DNA of 36,914 nucleotides from Candidatus Gastranaerophilales bacterium (GCA_944326465.1 CALVEB010000022.1:1-36914), one strand, 5' to 3'. Counted from the first letter of the stretch, positions 7,863-16,117 are shown. Translations and numbers: made by a program. Notes: generated by a model from the letters alone, not told the origin.

Positions 7863-8186
7863 TTATTTCCCTTTGTAATCTTTAAGATATAATTTAGCTT
7901 TTTTAATATCTTGACTTTGTGTTGATTTATCACCGCCGCACAGCAATATTATCAAAATATTATTTTCTACAGTGTAATATACCCTGTAACCGGCACCAAA
8001 AAACATTCTAAGTTCATATACATTGTCACCGACGGATTTGCAATCTCCAAAGTTTCCGTCAAGTAGTCGGTCGATACGTAACTTTATTCTTTGTCGTATT
8101 TTTATGTCTTTAATTGAGTCTAACCACGAAACAAATGGAGCTTTGCCTGAATTATCAGTGTATATATAGATTGTGTATTGAACCAT
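7863..8186 (-). CDS. RelE/HigB-like toxin (addiction-module killer family)
   Basis: A 107-residue protein of the RelE/ParE superfamily, type II toxin. The family pattern is clear: APFVSWLDSIKDIKIRQRIKLRIDRLLDGNFGDCKSVGDNVYELRMFFGAGYRVYY, then LIILLCGGDKSTQSQDIKKAKLYLKDY. Members of this group usually cleave mRNA in the ribosome. It is the first gene of the pair, overlaps nothing, and is separated from the antitoxin by 1 nt. No Shine-Dalgarno sequence precedes the ATG. The -10 box ends 6 nt before it, which predicts a leaderless transcript and could limit toxin translation. Confidence 0.88.
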   Translation of the reverse strand: MVQYTIYIYTDNSGKAPFVSWLDSIKDIKIRQRIKLRIDRLLDGNFGDCKSVGDNVYELRMFFGAGYRVYYTVENNILIILLCGGDKSTQSQDIKKAKLYLKDYKGK

Positions 8187-8192
8187 ATTAAC

Positions 8193-8221
8193 ATTGTATC
8201 ATATATGCGACATTATGTCAA
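8193..8221 (-). promoter_or_regulatory. Near-consensus promoter and operator of the toxin-antitoxin pair
   Basis: On the minus strand TTGACA (8221-8216) and TACAAT (8198-8193) are 17 nt apart. The interrupted palindrome GACATAATGTC overlaps the -35 box and spacer, and CATATATG lies in the spacer; both are plausible operator sites for the HTH antitoxin. Standard spacing puts +1 on the A of the toxin ATG. Confidence 0.75.
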
Positions 8222-8223
8222 TG

Positions 8224-10035
8224 CTATTGGTTTCTCTGGAAGAAACCGGCGATTTCTTTGTGAGGTATTGTTTTTGTTATCGGGCGGCCATGCGGACAGG
8301 TGTACGGCATTTTGGTGGTACGCCATTTTTTGATAATCTCCTGCATTTGCCAGGTGGAAAGCTTTTGACCCGCCTTTACAGAAGCTTTGCAGGATGTTGT
8401 AATAAGGATTTTTTCTTCAAGATTATCAATGTCACCTTCTATATTCGCAAAAATGTCAGCCAGAATTTCTCGCGGATTGACTTTTGCTATCATTTGCGGA
8501 ACTTTACGGAAAGTAACTTCATTCGTGCCGGTAAATTCAATGCCATATCCAAATTTTTCAAATTTATCTATATTTTCTTTGATAAGCTCTGCCTCCGTAG
8601 GGGTTATATTTACTGGATCTGATAAAAATAAAAGCTGTGAGGCCGGCTCTTTTTGACTCTTTAATTTTTCATAGATATAACGTTCTTCTGCAATATGCTG
8701 ATCGACAATCTCCAACCCGTCATCTTTTTCTATCAAAATATAAGTGTTTTTGTATTGACCGATAATATTTTCTTCATCCTGCGGCTTAACTTCTGCCGGT
8801 GTAAAAAACTGTTTTTGTTCTGAGATGGCAGGCGGAGGTGTAAATTCCGGTGATTTTGGGACAAAAGAGCCTTCTTTTTTCATATTAGAAAAATAGTTTG
8901 TATCATCATCTGCCGTGTAGCGCGATAACGAAAGTACATTACTTTTTGCAGGAGATTCCGTTACTGCGGGTTTAAAATTACTTGTAAAATCAGGTTCTTT
9001 ATCAAATACTGTTTCCTGTTGCGCAAAACTGTCCGGCCGGCTACGGTCAATGTTTGACAGGCCGCCGGTTATAGCTGTGATTATAAAATTAAAAATCTGG
9101 TTGGTATTTTTATAGCGGACTTCTTTTTTTGTCGGATGTACATTAACGTCAACATCTTCCGGCGGAATTTCAAGATTGAGCACGACAAGCGGGTATTTAC
9201 CGCTTGCGATAAGGTTTTTGTAAGCCATATCTATTGCTTTTTGAAATACCGGACACTTGACTGTTCTTGAATTTATATAAGTGTGGTATCCTTTTTTGCT
9301 GGAACGCGTAAAATCAGGAGTTGTAACGTATCCGGTGATCTTAAGGCCAAAATCCTTATCTTCGCGGTTAATTTCTTTCATGTGTGAAGTTATGTCGGAA
9401 GAGTATACTTCTTTTATTGTTTGGAGAAGATAATTCTGACCCGATGTCTGAAGCATTGTTTTGCCGTTTTTTTTGAGTTCAAAGGCCACTTCCGGATGTG
9501 CAATAGCAAGAGATTGAACAAGCTCCTGAATGTATGAAAATTCAGTATTCGGGTTACGTAAGAATTTCAGACGTGCAGGCAGATTGTAAAAAAGATCTTT
9601 TACTTCCATTATTGTACCTACGGCACAGCCTGTTTCCACTTTTGAAACTTCTGAATTCTCGCATTTAACTTTTGTACCTGTTTCAAAATCTCTTGTTCTG
9701 GTTGTACAGGTTAATTTTGCAATAGATATTATACTGGATAAAGCTTCTCCGCGAAAGCCCAGCGTTGTTATAGAATATAAGTCTTCGTCGGTTGCGATTT
9801 TGCTTGTAGCGTGCTTTGAAAAAGCCAGTACAATGTCGTCAGGGTGAATGCCGGAACCGTTATCAGCAACACGTATATCGCGGCAGTCATTGGCTGTTTC
9901 TATACTTATTCTTGCGGCCCCCGCATCTATTGAATTTTCGACAAGTTCTTTTACAACAGATGCAGGACGTTCAATTACCTCACCTGCTGCAATCTGGTTT
10001 ATTAAATGTTTGGATAATTGTTTGATTCTCGCCAT
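8224..10035 (-). CDS. mutL: DNA mismatch repair protein MutL (endonuclease type)
   Basis: MutL couples mismatch recognition by MutS to strand incision. The GHKL ATPase occupies residues 1-~330, with ELVENSIDAG, ADNGSGI and TLGFRGEAL. A linker rich in Pro/Ser/Phe runs to ~420, then the C-terminal dimerisation/nuclease domain. The metal-binding nuclease motif at D445 reads DQHIAEERYIYE (consensus DQHAx2Ex4E, with Ile for Ala), SCKASVK stands for the ACxxAxK motif, CPHGRP starts at C580, and FQR lies three residues before the end. MutL should therefore nick DNA itself. The last nine codons lie in the 31-bp repeat shared with 7495-7525, and the third base of the TAG stop comes from the cassette side of the junction. 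The start is preceded by a GGGG-type weak SD. Confidence 0.95.
   Translation of the reverse strand: MARIKQLSKHLINQIAAGEVIERPASVVKELVENSIDAGAARISIETANDCRDIRVADNGSGIHPDDIVLAFSKHATSKIATDEDLYSITTLGFRGEALSSIISIAKLTCTTRTRDFETGTKVKCENSEVSKVETGCAVGTIMEVKDLFYNLPARLKFLRNPNTEFSYIQELVQSLAIAHPEVAFELKKNGKTMLQTSGQNYLLQTIKEVYSSDITSHMKEINREDKDFGLKITGYVTTPDFTRSSKKGYHTYINSRTVKCPVFQKAIDMAYKNLIASGKYPLVVLNLEIPPEDVDVNVHPTKKEVRYKNTNQIFNFIITAITGGLSNIDRSRPDSFAQQETVFDKEPDFTSNFKPAVTESPAKSNVLSLSRYTADDDTNYFSNMKKEGSFVPKSPEFTPPPAISEQKQFFTPAEVKPQDEENIIGQYKNTYILIEKDDGLEIVDQHIAEERYIYEKLKSQKEPASQLLFLSDPVNITPTEAELIKENIDKFEKFGYGIEFTGTNEVTFRKVPQMIAKVNPREILADIFANIEGDIDNLEEKILITTSCKASVKAGQKLSTWQMQEIIKKWRTTKMPYTCPHGRPITKTIPHKEIAGFFQRNQ
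8225..8255. repeat. 31-bp direct repeat, copy inside the mutL 3' end
   Basis: This copy carries the final codons of mutL and the TA of its stop. It is identical to 7495-7525, 730 bp away in the same orientation. See the cassette entry. Confidence 0.95.
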
Positions 10036-10102
10036 TTTTACCCCGGAAAGCTCTTATATTTATATTTGAAATTTTAAGACAAACACAAATTCATCTAAAT
10101 GT

Positions 10103-10132
10103 TTGATTACAAATTTGAAACATTTCTATAGA
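10103..10132 (+). promoter_or_regulatory. Probable promoter of the methyltransferase gene
   Basis: TTGATT at 10103-10108 and TATAGA at 10127-10132 are 18 nt apart, 37 bp before the GTG start, in the divergent region with mutL. Confidence 0.4.
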
Positions 10133-10168
10133 ATAACCATATACAAATTGATTATGGGGAGAAAATAA

Positions 10169-11041
10169 GTGGGAAGAATAAAAACTAACACAAAGCTACA
10201 ACCTTCAAAAAAAGCTGATTTGCAGGTCGTAAAACCGGTTAAAACAACAAAATACAGTGATATAAATTTGAATGCATGGAAAGAATATCCTCATATCAAA
10301 ACAGATACTTTGTGGGAGTTTCCGTCAAGACTGAAAGAAGGCGGTCATTCTAACGAATACCATGGAAATTATATCCCGCAGATTGCACAGCAGATTTATG
10401 AAAGATTTACCAAAAAGAATGATGTTGTGCTGGATTTGTTTTTCGGGTCAGGAACATCCGGAATTGAAGCTATAAATATGGGCAGAAGATGTATTGGTGT
10501 AGAATTAAAGGATGATTTGGCAGAAAAAGTGTCAGAAAAATTTACACCAAAGCAGCTTGTTACTGATGTAAATATTATCTGTGCTGATTCCGCAAGCAAG
10601 GCTGCTAAAGAAAAAATTCAGGCAAGACTTGATATTATGGGTGAAGAAAAAGCTCAATTGCTTATCCTGCATCCGCCTTACGATGATATTATCAAATTCT
10701 CTGATAAAAAAGAAGATCTCTCTAACTGCGCAACAACAGAAGAGTTTTATGAATTGTTTAAAAAAGTTGCGAAAAACGGATATGATTTGCTGGAAAAAGG
10801 CAGATTTGCCGCTTTGATAATCGGTGATAAATATGCAAATTCACAACATATTCCGCTCGGTTTTGAATGTATGAGAAGAATGAATGAATTAGGGTTTATT
10901 ACCAAAGCAATAATAATAAAAGATATGCAGGGAAATGAACGTGCAAAAGGTAAAAACGCAAATTTATGGCGTTACAGAGCACTTGCCGGCGGTTTTTATG
11001 TATTTAAACACGAGTATGTTATGATATTCCAAAAAGTTTAA
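10169..11041 (+). CDS. SAM-dependent DNA (N4-cytosine/N6-adenine) methyltransferase-like protein
   Basis: The start is GTG at 10169 with GGGGAGA before it. Residues 1-~30 are basic. HGNYIPQIAQQIYERF (~65-80) corresponds to motif X, followed by motif I, LDLFFGSGTSG, at 88-98 (SAM binding) and GVEL (motif II). Motif IV reads HPPY at 168-171 where amino-methyltransferases normally have D/N/S-PP-Y. The order X-I-IV within 290 residues leaves little room for a separate target-recognition domain. No restriction enzyme gene adjoins it, so it is an orphan. It could also modify RNA. The unusual first residue of motif IV makes activity uncertain. Confidence 0.8.
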   Translation: MGRIKTNTKLQPSKKADLQVVKPVKTTKYSDINLNAWKEYPHIKTDTLWEFPSRLKEGGHSNEYHGNYIPQIAQQIYERFTKKNDVVLDLFFGSGTSGIEAINMGRRCIGVELKDDLAEKVSEKFTPKQLVTDVNIICADSASKAAKEKIQARLDIMGEEKAQLLILHPPYDDIIKFSDKKEDLSNCATTEEFYELFKKVAKNGYDLLEKGRFAALIIGDKYANSQHIPLGFECMRRMNELGFITKAIIIKDMQGNERAKGKNANLWRYRALAGGFYVFKHEYVMIFQKV

Positions 11042-11165
11042 GGCTGCTTTTTATACAAATTATTAAGTTGCCGGCAGAATCCGGAATATTTTACCTGCAA
11101 TCCGATAGACAAAAAAGATTTAAATGATATTATAATTATGTAAACGGAATTAGGTGTAAATATTT

Positions 11166-13406
11166 ATGATGAGCCAAACAAAAAAGTTATCAGTTGCATT
11201 CTACTGGCACATGCATCAGCCTGTATATCAACTTAGTCCGAATGGCGATTATTTAATGCCGTGGGTCAGATTACATGCCATAAAAGATTATCTTGATATG
11301 GTGACTATTCTTGAAAAATTTAAACGTATAAAGTTGAATTTTAATCTGGTGCCGGTTTTGCTTGACAGCCTGATAGATTACGGTGAAAAATATCTGCATG
11401 ATATCCACTCGCGTCTTACAATAAAAGATGTTGAAAGACTTACAGATGATGACAAAGAATTTATCCTGAATAACTTTTTTGACGCTAATTATCAGTCAAT
11501 GATAATACCTTATCCTGAATACAATCGCTTGTTTCAAAAAGCACAGCTTGAATATTCTAAAGGTATAGATGTTTTTACAAATCAGGAATACGGCGATCTT
11601 ATGGCGCTGTTCAACCTTGCGTGGTTTGATCCCGTTTATAAAAATAAATATCCGGAATTGAAAAAACTTATTAAAAAAGGGAAAAATTATACACTCAAAG
11701 ACCGGATAAAAATTATTGATATACAGCGGGAAATAATCAGACAAATTATACCAACATATAAAAAATTTATGGAAAAAGGTAAGATAGAAATTACGACAAG
11801 CCCTTATTATCATCCTATTTTACCTATTTTGCTGGATATAAAGAGTATTAAAAAATCAACAAGTGAAGATTTGCCGCAAAATCTGAAGATGGAGTTGGAT
11901 GCCAGACTGCAAACAGAATATGCGCTTGCGAGAATAGAAGAATTATTTGGCAAGCGTCCGAAAGGAATTTGGCCGTCTGAACACTGCGTAAGCGCAAAAG
12001 AATTGAGAATGTTTTCTGACTTAGGTGTTGAGTGGACAATTTCTGATGAAGGAATTCTCGCAAATTCTATTAATCAGGAGTTTGTCAGAGATTTTAAAGG
12101 ATATTTGGAGGATCCTTACAGTCTGTTGAAAACTTATAATTACAAGACCAAAAATTCAGAAATAAAAATTATTTTCAGGGATTCTGTGCTGCCTAATCTT
12201 ATTGGTTTTGAATACCCTAACCATGATCCGAAAAATGCAGCAAATGATTTGTATGACAGATTAAAAAGTATTCAGAGCAAACTGTTGTCCTCACCTGATG
12301 AAAATCATCTTGTCACAATCGCAATGGATGGCGAAAATTGCTGGGAAAATTATGAAAATGACGGCGATACTTTCCTCAGAACTCTCTATTCTCTTATTGA
12401 AAAAGATGAGACTATTGAAACTGTTTTGATAAGCGATTATGTTGAAAAAGAAAAACATCCGAAAGTTTTAAATAAAATAACAGCGGGTTCATGGATAAAC
12501 CAGAATTTCAAATTATGGATAGACGATCCGATAAAAAATCTTGCGTGGACTTATGTAAAACAGGCAAGAGATGATTTTTCGGCTTATGTAAAGCAAAATC
12601 CGCTGGATCCAAATATTCCGCTTGCAATGCGTGAATTGTTTATTTGTGAAGGAAGTGACTGGTTCTGGTGGTTTGGAGAACCAAACGATTCGGGGCGTGA
12701 TAATATTTTTGATTATCTGTTCAGAGAGCATTTAAAAAATATCTATCTCTATATAGGTTTGGAGCCGCCGCAGTATCTTGAAACAGCATTAACTTCTGCA
12801 GTTGCAAAGCCTTCACGTTATCCGAAAGGCGAATTTACACCTTCTGTTAACGGTGAAAATGATACTAATGACGAATGGCTTAATGCCGGTTGTATAGAAA
12901 TACCTGACGGCCCTGTTTTAAAAGAAACAAAAATGTTTGATAAAATATGCTTCGGGTATGACAGAGATAATTTTTATCTCAGATTCTATCTTAATGACTA
13001 TATTCGCGAAAATCCGTCCAGATTCAGGCAGACTTATCAGATGTATGTTTATATGCGCAATGCAAATAAAAAACATTCACTGTCTCCAATAAGACTGATA
13101 AATAAAACAGAACATGTTTTACCGCTGGCAAAAGAAAGATTTCATAACGAATTGCAAATATCCATTCATAATAATGAACTTCAATTGACCCGTTTAATAA
13201 AAGCGCTTCCGAATAATATCTGGGCTTTGCAATCTTCAAAAGACTTTACATCAGCGTTCGACAAGGTCGTAGATTTGAAGATACCGTTCGACAATATAGA
13301 TATAAAAGACGGCGATACACTTGAATTTATGTTTGTTAATGCAAATATGGGCGTCAAAGATTTATATATTCCTAATGATATGTTGTTGAGCGTTACGCGG
13401 CAATAA
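11166..13406 (+). CDS. Glycoside hydrolase family 57 protein (alpha-glucan acting)
   Basis: GH57 enzymes hydrolyse or transfer alpha-glucans (amylopullulanase, alpha-amylase, 4-alpha-glucanotransferase). Region 1 is HMHQP (H15-P19). ITTSPYYHPILPIL precedes region 3, GIWPSEHCVS, whose Glu272 is the expected nucleophile. Region 4, MDGENCWENY, supplies Asp388 as the expected acid/base. The arrangement and the DGENxWExY signature are closest to amylopullulanase-like members. After the catalytic part, residues ~550-746 form a mostly beta C-terminal domain. There is no signal peptide, so it is probably cytoplasmic and acts on glycogen or imported maltodextrin. AGGTG at 11152-11156 is the SD, and TATAAT lies at 11131-11136. 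An AT-only hairpin at about 13409-13440 may terminate it. Confidence 0.92.
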   Translation: MMSQTKKLSVAFYWHMHQPVYQLSPNGDYLMPWVRLHAIKDYLDMVTILEKFKRIKLNFNLVPVLLDSLIDYGEKYLHDIHSRLTIKDVERLTDDDKEFILNNFFDANYQSMIIPYPEYNRLFQKAQLEYSKGIDVFTNQEYGDLMALFNLAWFDPVYKNKYPELKKLIKKGKNYTLKDRIKIIDIQREIIRQIIPTYKKFMEKGKIEITTSPYYHPILPILLDIKSIKKSTSEDLPQNLKMELDARLQTEYALARIEELFGKRPKGIWPSEHCVSAKELRMFSDLGVEWTISDEGILANSINQEFVRDFKGYLEDPYSLLKTYNYKTKNSEIKIIFRDSVLPNLIGFEYPNHDPKNAANDLYDRLKSIQSKLLSSPDENHLVTIAMDGENCWENYENDGDTFLRTLYSLIEKDETIETVLISDYVEKEKHPKVLNKITAGSWINQNFKLWIDDPIKNLAWTYVKQARDDFSAYVKQNPLDPNIPLAMRELFICEGSDWFWWFGEPNDSGRDNIFDYLFREHLKNIYLYIGLEPPQYLETALTSAVAKPSRYPKGEFTPSVNGENDTNDEWLNAGCIEIPDGPVLKETKMFDKICFGYDRDNFYLRFYLNDYIRENPSRFRQTYQMYVYMRNANKKHSLSPIRLINKTEHVLPLAKERFHNELQISIHNNELQLTRLIKALPNNIWALQSSKDFTSAFDKVVDLKIPFDNIDIKDGDTLEFMFVNANMGVKDLYIPNDMLLSVTRQ

Positions 13407-13486
13407 TCATTTTTATTCATTTGTAAATAAAAATTTTTTATGTTAAAATCACTTATGTAAAACATAAAATAAGAGGTTAAAAAAAT

Positions 13487-14146
13487 ATGCAGGCTCGAAG
13501 AGCAGCCAGAGAATTGGCTTTTATATTATTTTCACAGTTTGATAAAAAGATAACAAATTATTCTAAACAGGATCTGGAAGATATTATATTGAAATCAGTC
13601 AGAATTCTGACAGGTAATGCAAGTGATGAACTTGAAATAGCTGTTGGAGCACTGTTAGAAATGAAAGCGCAGATAGATGATTACGAAGCAAATCATGAAG
13701 AAAATTTGCAGCGCCCTTTAGGTGTCGCAAATATTCCTGTTCCGTTACCTATGACATCTGATATGACCGGACGAATTGACCAGATGATAGATATTGCGGA
13801 AAAAGCACTTCTGGCTTTGGAAATTGCTGAATTTACAACACTGGATTCACAAAATGATGTTAAAAATTATGCAATAACAATCGCTGAATTTTTCCAGAAA
13901 CATCACAAAGAAATAGACGAAATTATCCAAAAATATTCTAAAAACTGGGATATTCAACGCCTTGTAAAAATGGATAAAGATATTTTGCGTATAGCTATTG
14001 TAGAACTGCTTTACGTGAAAGATGCGCCAATGAAAGTCGTTGTGGATGAAGCACTTGAACTTGCTAAAAAATATTCAACCGATGACAGCGCAGCTTTTAT
14101 CAACGGTATTCTTGCAAAAGTCATTGTTGATTACGGTATAAAATAA
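13487..14146 (+). CDS. nusB: Transcription antitermination factor NusB (long form)
   Basis: NusB binds boxA RNA with NusE (S10) to promote rRNA antitermination. The N-terminus (QARRAARELAFILFSQFD) and C-terminus (VKMDKDILRIAIVELLY, then KVVVDEALELAKKYSTDDSAAFINGILAKV) are classical. At 219 residues it is longer than the usual ~140, with an insertion around residues 60-115 (EANHEENLQRPLGVANIPVP...) like that of cyanobacterial NusB. AAGAGG is the SD. The stop overlaps the ftsY ATG by 1 nt, so the two are translationally coupled. Confidence 0.95.
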   Translation: MQARRAARELAFILFSQFDKKITNYSKQDLEDIILKSVRILTGNASDELEIAVGALLEMKAQIDDYEANHEENLQRPLGVANIPVPLPMTSDMTGRIDQMIDIAEKALLALEIAEFTTLDSQNDVKNYAITIAEFFQKHHKEIDEIIQKYSKNWDIQRLVKMDKDILRIAIVELLYVKDAPMKVVVDEALELAKKYSTDDSAAFINGILAKVIVDYGIK

Positions 14147-15060
14147 TGTTTAAATTCTTTTCAGATAAATTCAATAACCTGAAACAGGCAGTTTCCAATA
14201 CAGCGCAGGCGCTTGTCGGGAATGTCGTAAATTCTGTTGAAAAAGAAGAAGAATTTTCAGAATTTGTGCTGGAAGATATGGAAGATTTGCTTATCAGCGC
14301 AGATCTCGGCGTGAATTACGCTGCTGAACTGGTGGATAATCTTCGCGATCAAACAAAAATTAAACCGTCTGAAGTTCGGACGTATTTAAAAGATGAGTTC
14401 ACAAAAACATTGAATGCAGCAGGCAGTACATCTTTGAATTACGCTGACAATGCATTAAACATATATTTTATAACAGGTGTAAACGGTGTCGGCAAAACAA
14501 CACTTATCGGTAAACTCGCATATAAATTCAAAAATGAAGGCAAAAGAGTTTTGATAGCGGCAGGCGATACCTTCCGTGCGGCTGCAGAAGAACAACTTGA
14601 TATCTGGTCAAAACGTGCAGGCGCCGATATTGTTCGCAGGGATAAGGCTGATCCGGCGTCAGTTGTTTATGAAGCAATAGAAAAAGCGCAGCGTGAAAAT
14701 TATGATGTAATTCTTGTTGATACCGCGGGCCGGTTGCAAAATAAATTCAACTTAATGGAAGAATTGGCAAAGATTAAAGCTGTAATCGATAAAAAAGCAC
14801 CAGAAAGTTTACGTGAATGTATACTTGTTCTGGATGCAAATACAGGCCAGAACGGCTTACAGCAGGCAAAAGTATTTACAGAAGCTGTAAATTTGACCTC
14901 TGTTGCCCTGACAAAACTTGACGGCTCTGCAAAAGGCGCAATTGTATTGGCCGTTGCAAAAGAAATGAAACTTCCTGTAAAACTTATCGGTGTTGGTGAA
15001 AAGATGGAAGATTTAAAATCGTTTGATGCAAATGAATTTATAGAGGCATTGTTTGAATAA
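14146..15060 (+). CDS. ftsY: Signal recognition particle receptor FtsY
   Basis: FtsY is the membrane-associated GTPase that receives SRP-ribosome complexes for co-translational insertion. At 304 residues it is a short FtsY with a small N-terminal acidic segment followed by the N domain and the G domain. GTPase motifs are GVNGVGKTT (G1), DTFRAAAEEQL (closely SRP-GTPase specific), DTAGR (G3), TKLDGSAKG (G4) and GVGEKMEDL. It follows nusB with a 1-nt overlap and itself overlaps the next gene by 8 nt. Confidence 0.97.
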   Translation: MFKFFSDKFNNLKQAVSNTAQALVGNVVNSVEKEEEFSEFVLEDMEDLLISADLGVNYAAELVDNLRDQTKIKPSEVRTYLKDEFTKTLNAAGSTSLNYADNALNIYFITGVNGVGKTTLIGKLAYKFKNEGKRVLIAAGDTFRAAAEEQLDIWSKRAGADIVRRDKADPASVVYEAIEKAQRENYDVILVDTAGRLQNKFNLMEELAKIKAVIDKKAPESLRECILVLDANTGQNGLQQAKVFTEAVNLTSVALTKLDGSAKGAIVLAVAKEMKLPVKLIGVGEKMEDLKSFDANEFIEALFE

Positions 15061-16117
15061 ATTAAGAACAGCAAAAACAAAGTTAGGAAATGAGATATAT
15101 TTAACCGGAGATGAGAGCGCAAAAGCCCTTGTTATCGGGGTCTTTCACGGCGACGAACCTCAGGGAAAATACTTGATAGAAAAATACCTGACAGAACCGC
15201 CATGCAACCCTCTTGTCCCCCACCTCGAAATCGAAGATTTCGGTCCTCCCTCCAGGGGAGGACATAGGTATAATAAAAAATTATTGTCTACTGCGAGAAT
15301 GTTAAGAAACAATATGACAGAACCAGAAGTTATTTTATGGCAATATTTAAAACAGAGTCAATTAGGTTATAAGTTCCGTCGTCAGCAGCCAATAGGAAGA
15401 TATATTGTTGATTTTGTATGTTTTGAAAGAAAGTTAATTATTGAGCTTGACGGAGGGCAACATAATACATCTATTAATATTGCAAAAGATGTAAAACGAG
15501 ATGATTTTTTACGACAAGCCGGATTTAATGTTGTTAGAATATGGAATAATTATATTTATGAAAATATAGATGCAGTTGTGAATTATATTTTATCCTTATT
15601 AAAAGCATGTCCTCCCCTGGAGGGAGGACCGAAATCTCTGATTTCGAGGTGGGGGAGAGGGGGCAAACTTTTTATCCCGTGTCTTAATCCCGACGGGCTT
15701 CAACTCGGGCAACGTACAAATGCCAACGGTGTTGATATTAACCGCAACTTCCCGACTAAAAATTGGGCTTTAACTGAAAAAAATGAGTTCTTCGGCGGTG
15801 AAAAGCCCGCAAGTGAAATAGAAACACAATTCGTTATAGATATAATAAATGAATATAAACCCGAAATAATACTTACACTCCATGCGCCTTTTAAGGTGGT
15901 AAACTATGACGGGCCGGCAGAACAACTTGCTGAAAAGATTTCTAAAATTATAAATTATCCGGTTGAACCTAATATCGGCTACCCGACACCCGGAAGTTTC
16001 GGAACTTACGCAGGCGTTGAGCGGCAGATCAAAACAATTACTCTTGAACTGGATGAAAAATGTCCGCAAGATGACCTTGTAAAACCGGTTTTTGAAATAT
16101 TCGACTGCTTATTGTAA
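15053..16117 (+). CDS. M14-family zinc carboxypeptidase (MpaA-like) interrupted in frame by a DUF559 domain
   Basis: The start is TTG at 15053 with AGAGG upstream, overlapping ftsY by 8 nt. Residues 1-~54 carry the first zinc motif (FHGDEPQG, His32 and Glu35). Residues ~203-354 continue the same enzyme: IPCLNPDGLQLGQR, ANGVDINRNFPT, ILTLHAP (third zinc ligand) and TITLELDE (catalytic Glu). These features fit murein-peptide amidase-type M14 enzymes. Between them, residues ~55-201 are foreign: a DUF559/Vsr-like PD-(D/E)XK nuclease domain (MTEPEVILWQYL, RYIVDFVCF, IIELDGGQHN) bounded by translated inverted repeats (PPLEGGPKSLISRWG). The insertion is 441 bp, exactly 147 codons, so the frame survives. 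Whether the fused peptidase folds is unknown. Confidence 0.88.
   Translation: MNKLRTAKTKLGNEIYLTGDESAKALVIGVFHGDEPQGKYLIEKYLTEPPCNPLVPHLEIEDFGPPSRGGHRYNKKLLSTARMLRNNMTEPEVILWQYLKQSQLGYKFRRQQPIGRYIVDFVCFERKLIIELDGGQHNTSINIAKDVKRDDFLRQAGFNVVRIWNNYIYENIDAVVNYILSLLKACPPLEGGPKSLISRWGRGGKLFIPCLNPDGLQLGQRTNANGVDINRNFPTKNWALTEKNEFFGGEKPASEIETQFVIDIINEYKPEIILTLHAPFKVVNYDGPAEQLAEKISKIINYPVEPNIGYPTPGSFGTYAGVERQIKTITLELDEKCPQDDLVKPVFEIFDCLL
15216..15265 (-). repeat. Left terminal inverted repeat of the DUF559 element
   Basis: This 50-bp unit holds two nested palindromes: a CCTCCC/GGGAGG hairpin and a GAAATC/GATTTC hairpin, then a C5/G5 end. It is the reverse complement of 15607-15656 with two mismatches. 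Confidence 0.92.
15607..15656 (+). repeat. Right terminal inverted repeat of the DUF559 element
   Basis: Same 50-bp unit as 15216-15265 in opposite orientation, and 48/50 identical to the solitary copy at 35184-35233. Confidence 0.92.

Larger units (their letters stand above)
7526..8255 (-). mobile_element. Candidate toxin-antitoxin cassette inserted at the mutL 3' end
   Basis: The 699 bp at 7526-8224 plus one 31-bp repeat (730 bp in all) contain only a promoter, a toxin gene and an antitoxin gene. The -35 box begins 3 bp inside the mutL-side junction, and the antitoxin stop lies 3 bp from the other, so the unit is minimal and complete. The repeats look like attL/attR of an insertion that regenerated the end of mutL. 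No integrase or transposase is present, so mobilisation would need help in trans. A recombination-generated duplication is the alternative. Confidence 0.45.
15216..15656 (+). mobile_element. DUF559 nuclease element with 50-bp terminal inverted repeats
   Basis: The 441-bp block begins and ends with 50-bp inverted repeats (15216-15265 and 15607-15656) that match at 48 of 50 positions. Between them is one DUF559 domain (Vsr-like nuclease). It sits between the first and second active-site segments of an M14 peptidase gene and keeps the frame open. The flanking C-rich and G-rich stretches (CCCTC on the left, GAGGG on the right) may extend the inverted repeat by a few bases. The DUF559 part has no good start codon of its own before ATG at 15299 or 15314. 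No transposase is present, so the nuclease may itself drive spread in the manner of a homing element. Confidence 0.75.

Noticed and set aside
7862-7933. Longer antitoxin starting at 7933
   Set aside because: The added residues overlap the toxin gene, while the ATG at 7861 has an SD and fits the family.
8194-8622. Plus-strand 142-aa ORF over the mutL 3' end
   Set aside because: It is antisense to conserved mutL codons, with no family resemblance.
15216-15656. Intein in the M14 peptidase
   Set aside because: No splicing-block residues (N-terminal Cys/Ser, C-terminal His-Asn) are visible; the domain is DUF559 within inverted repeats.
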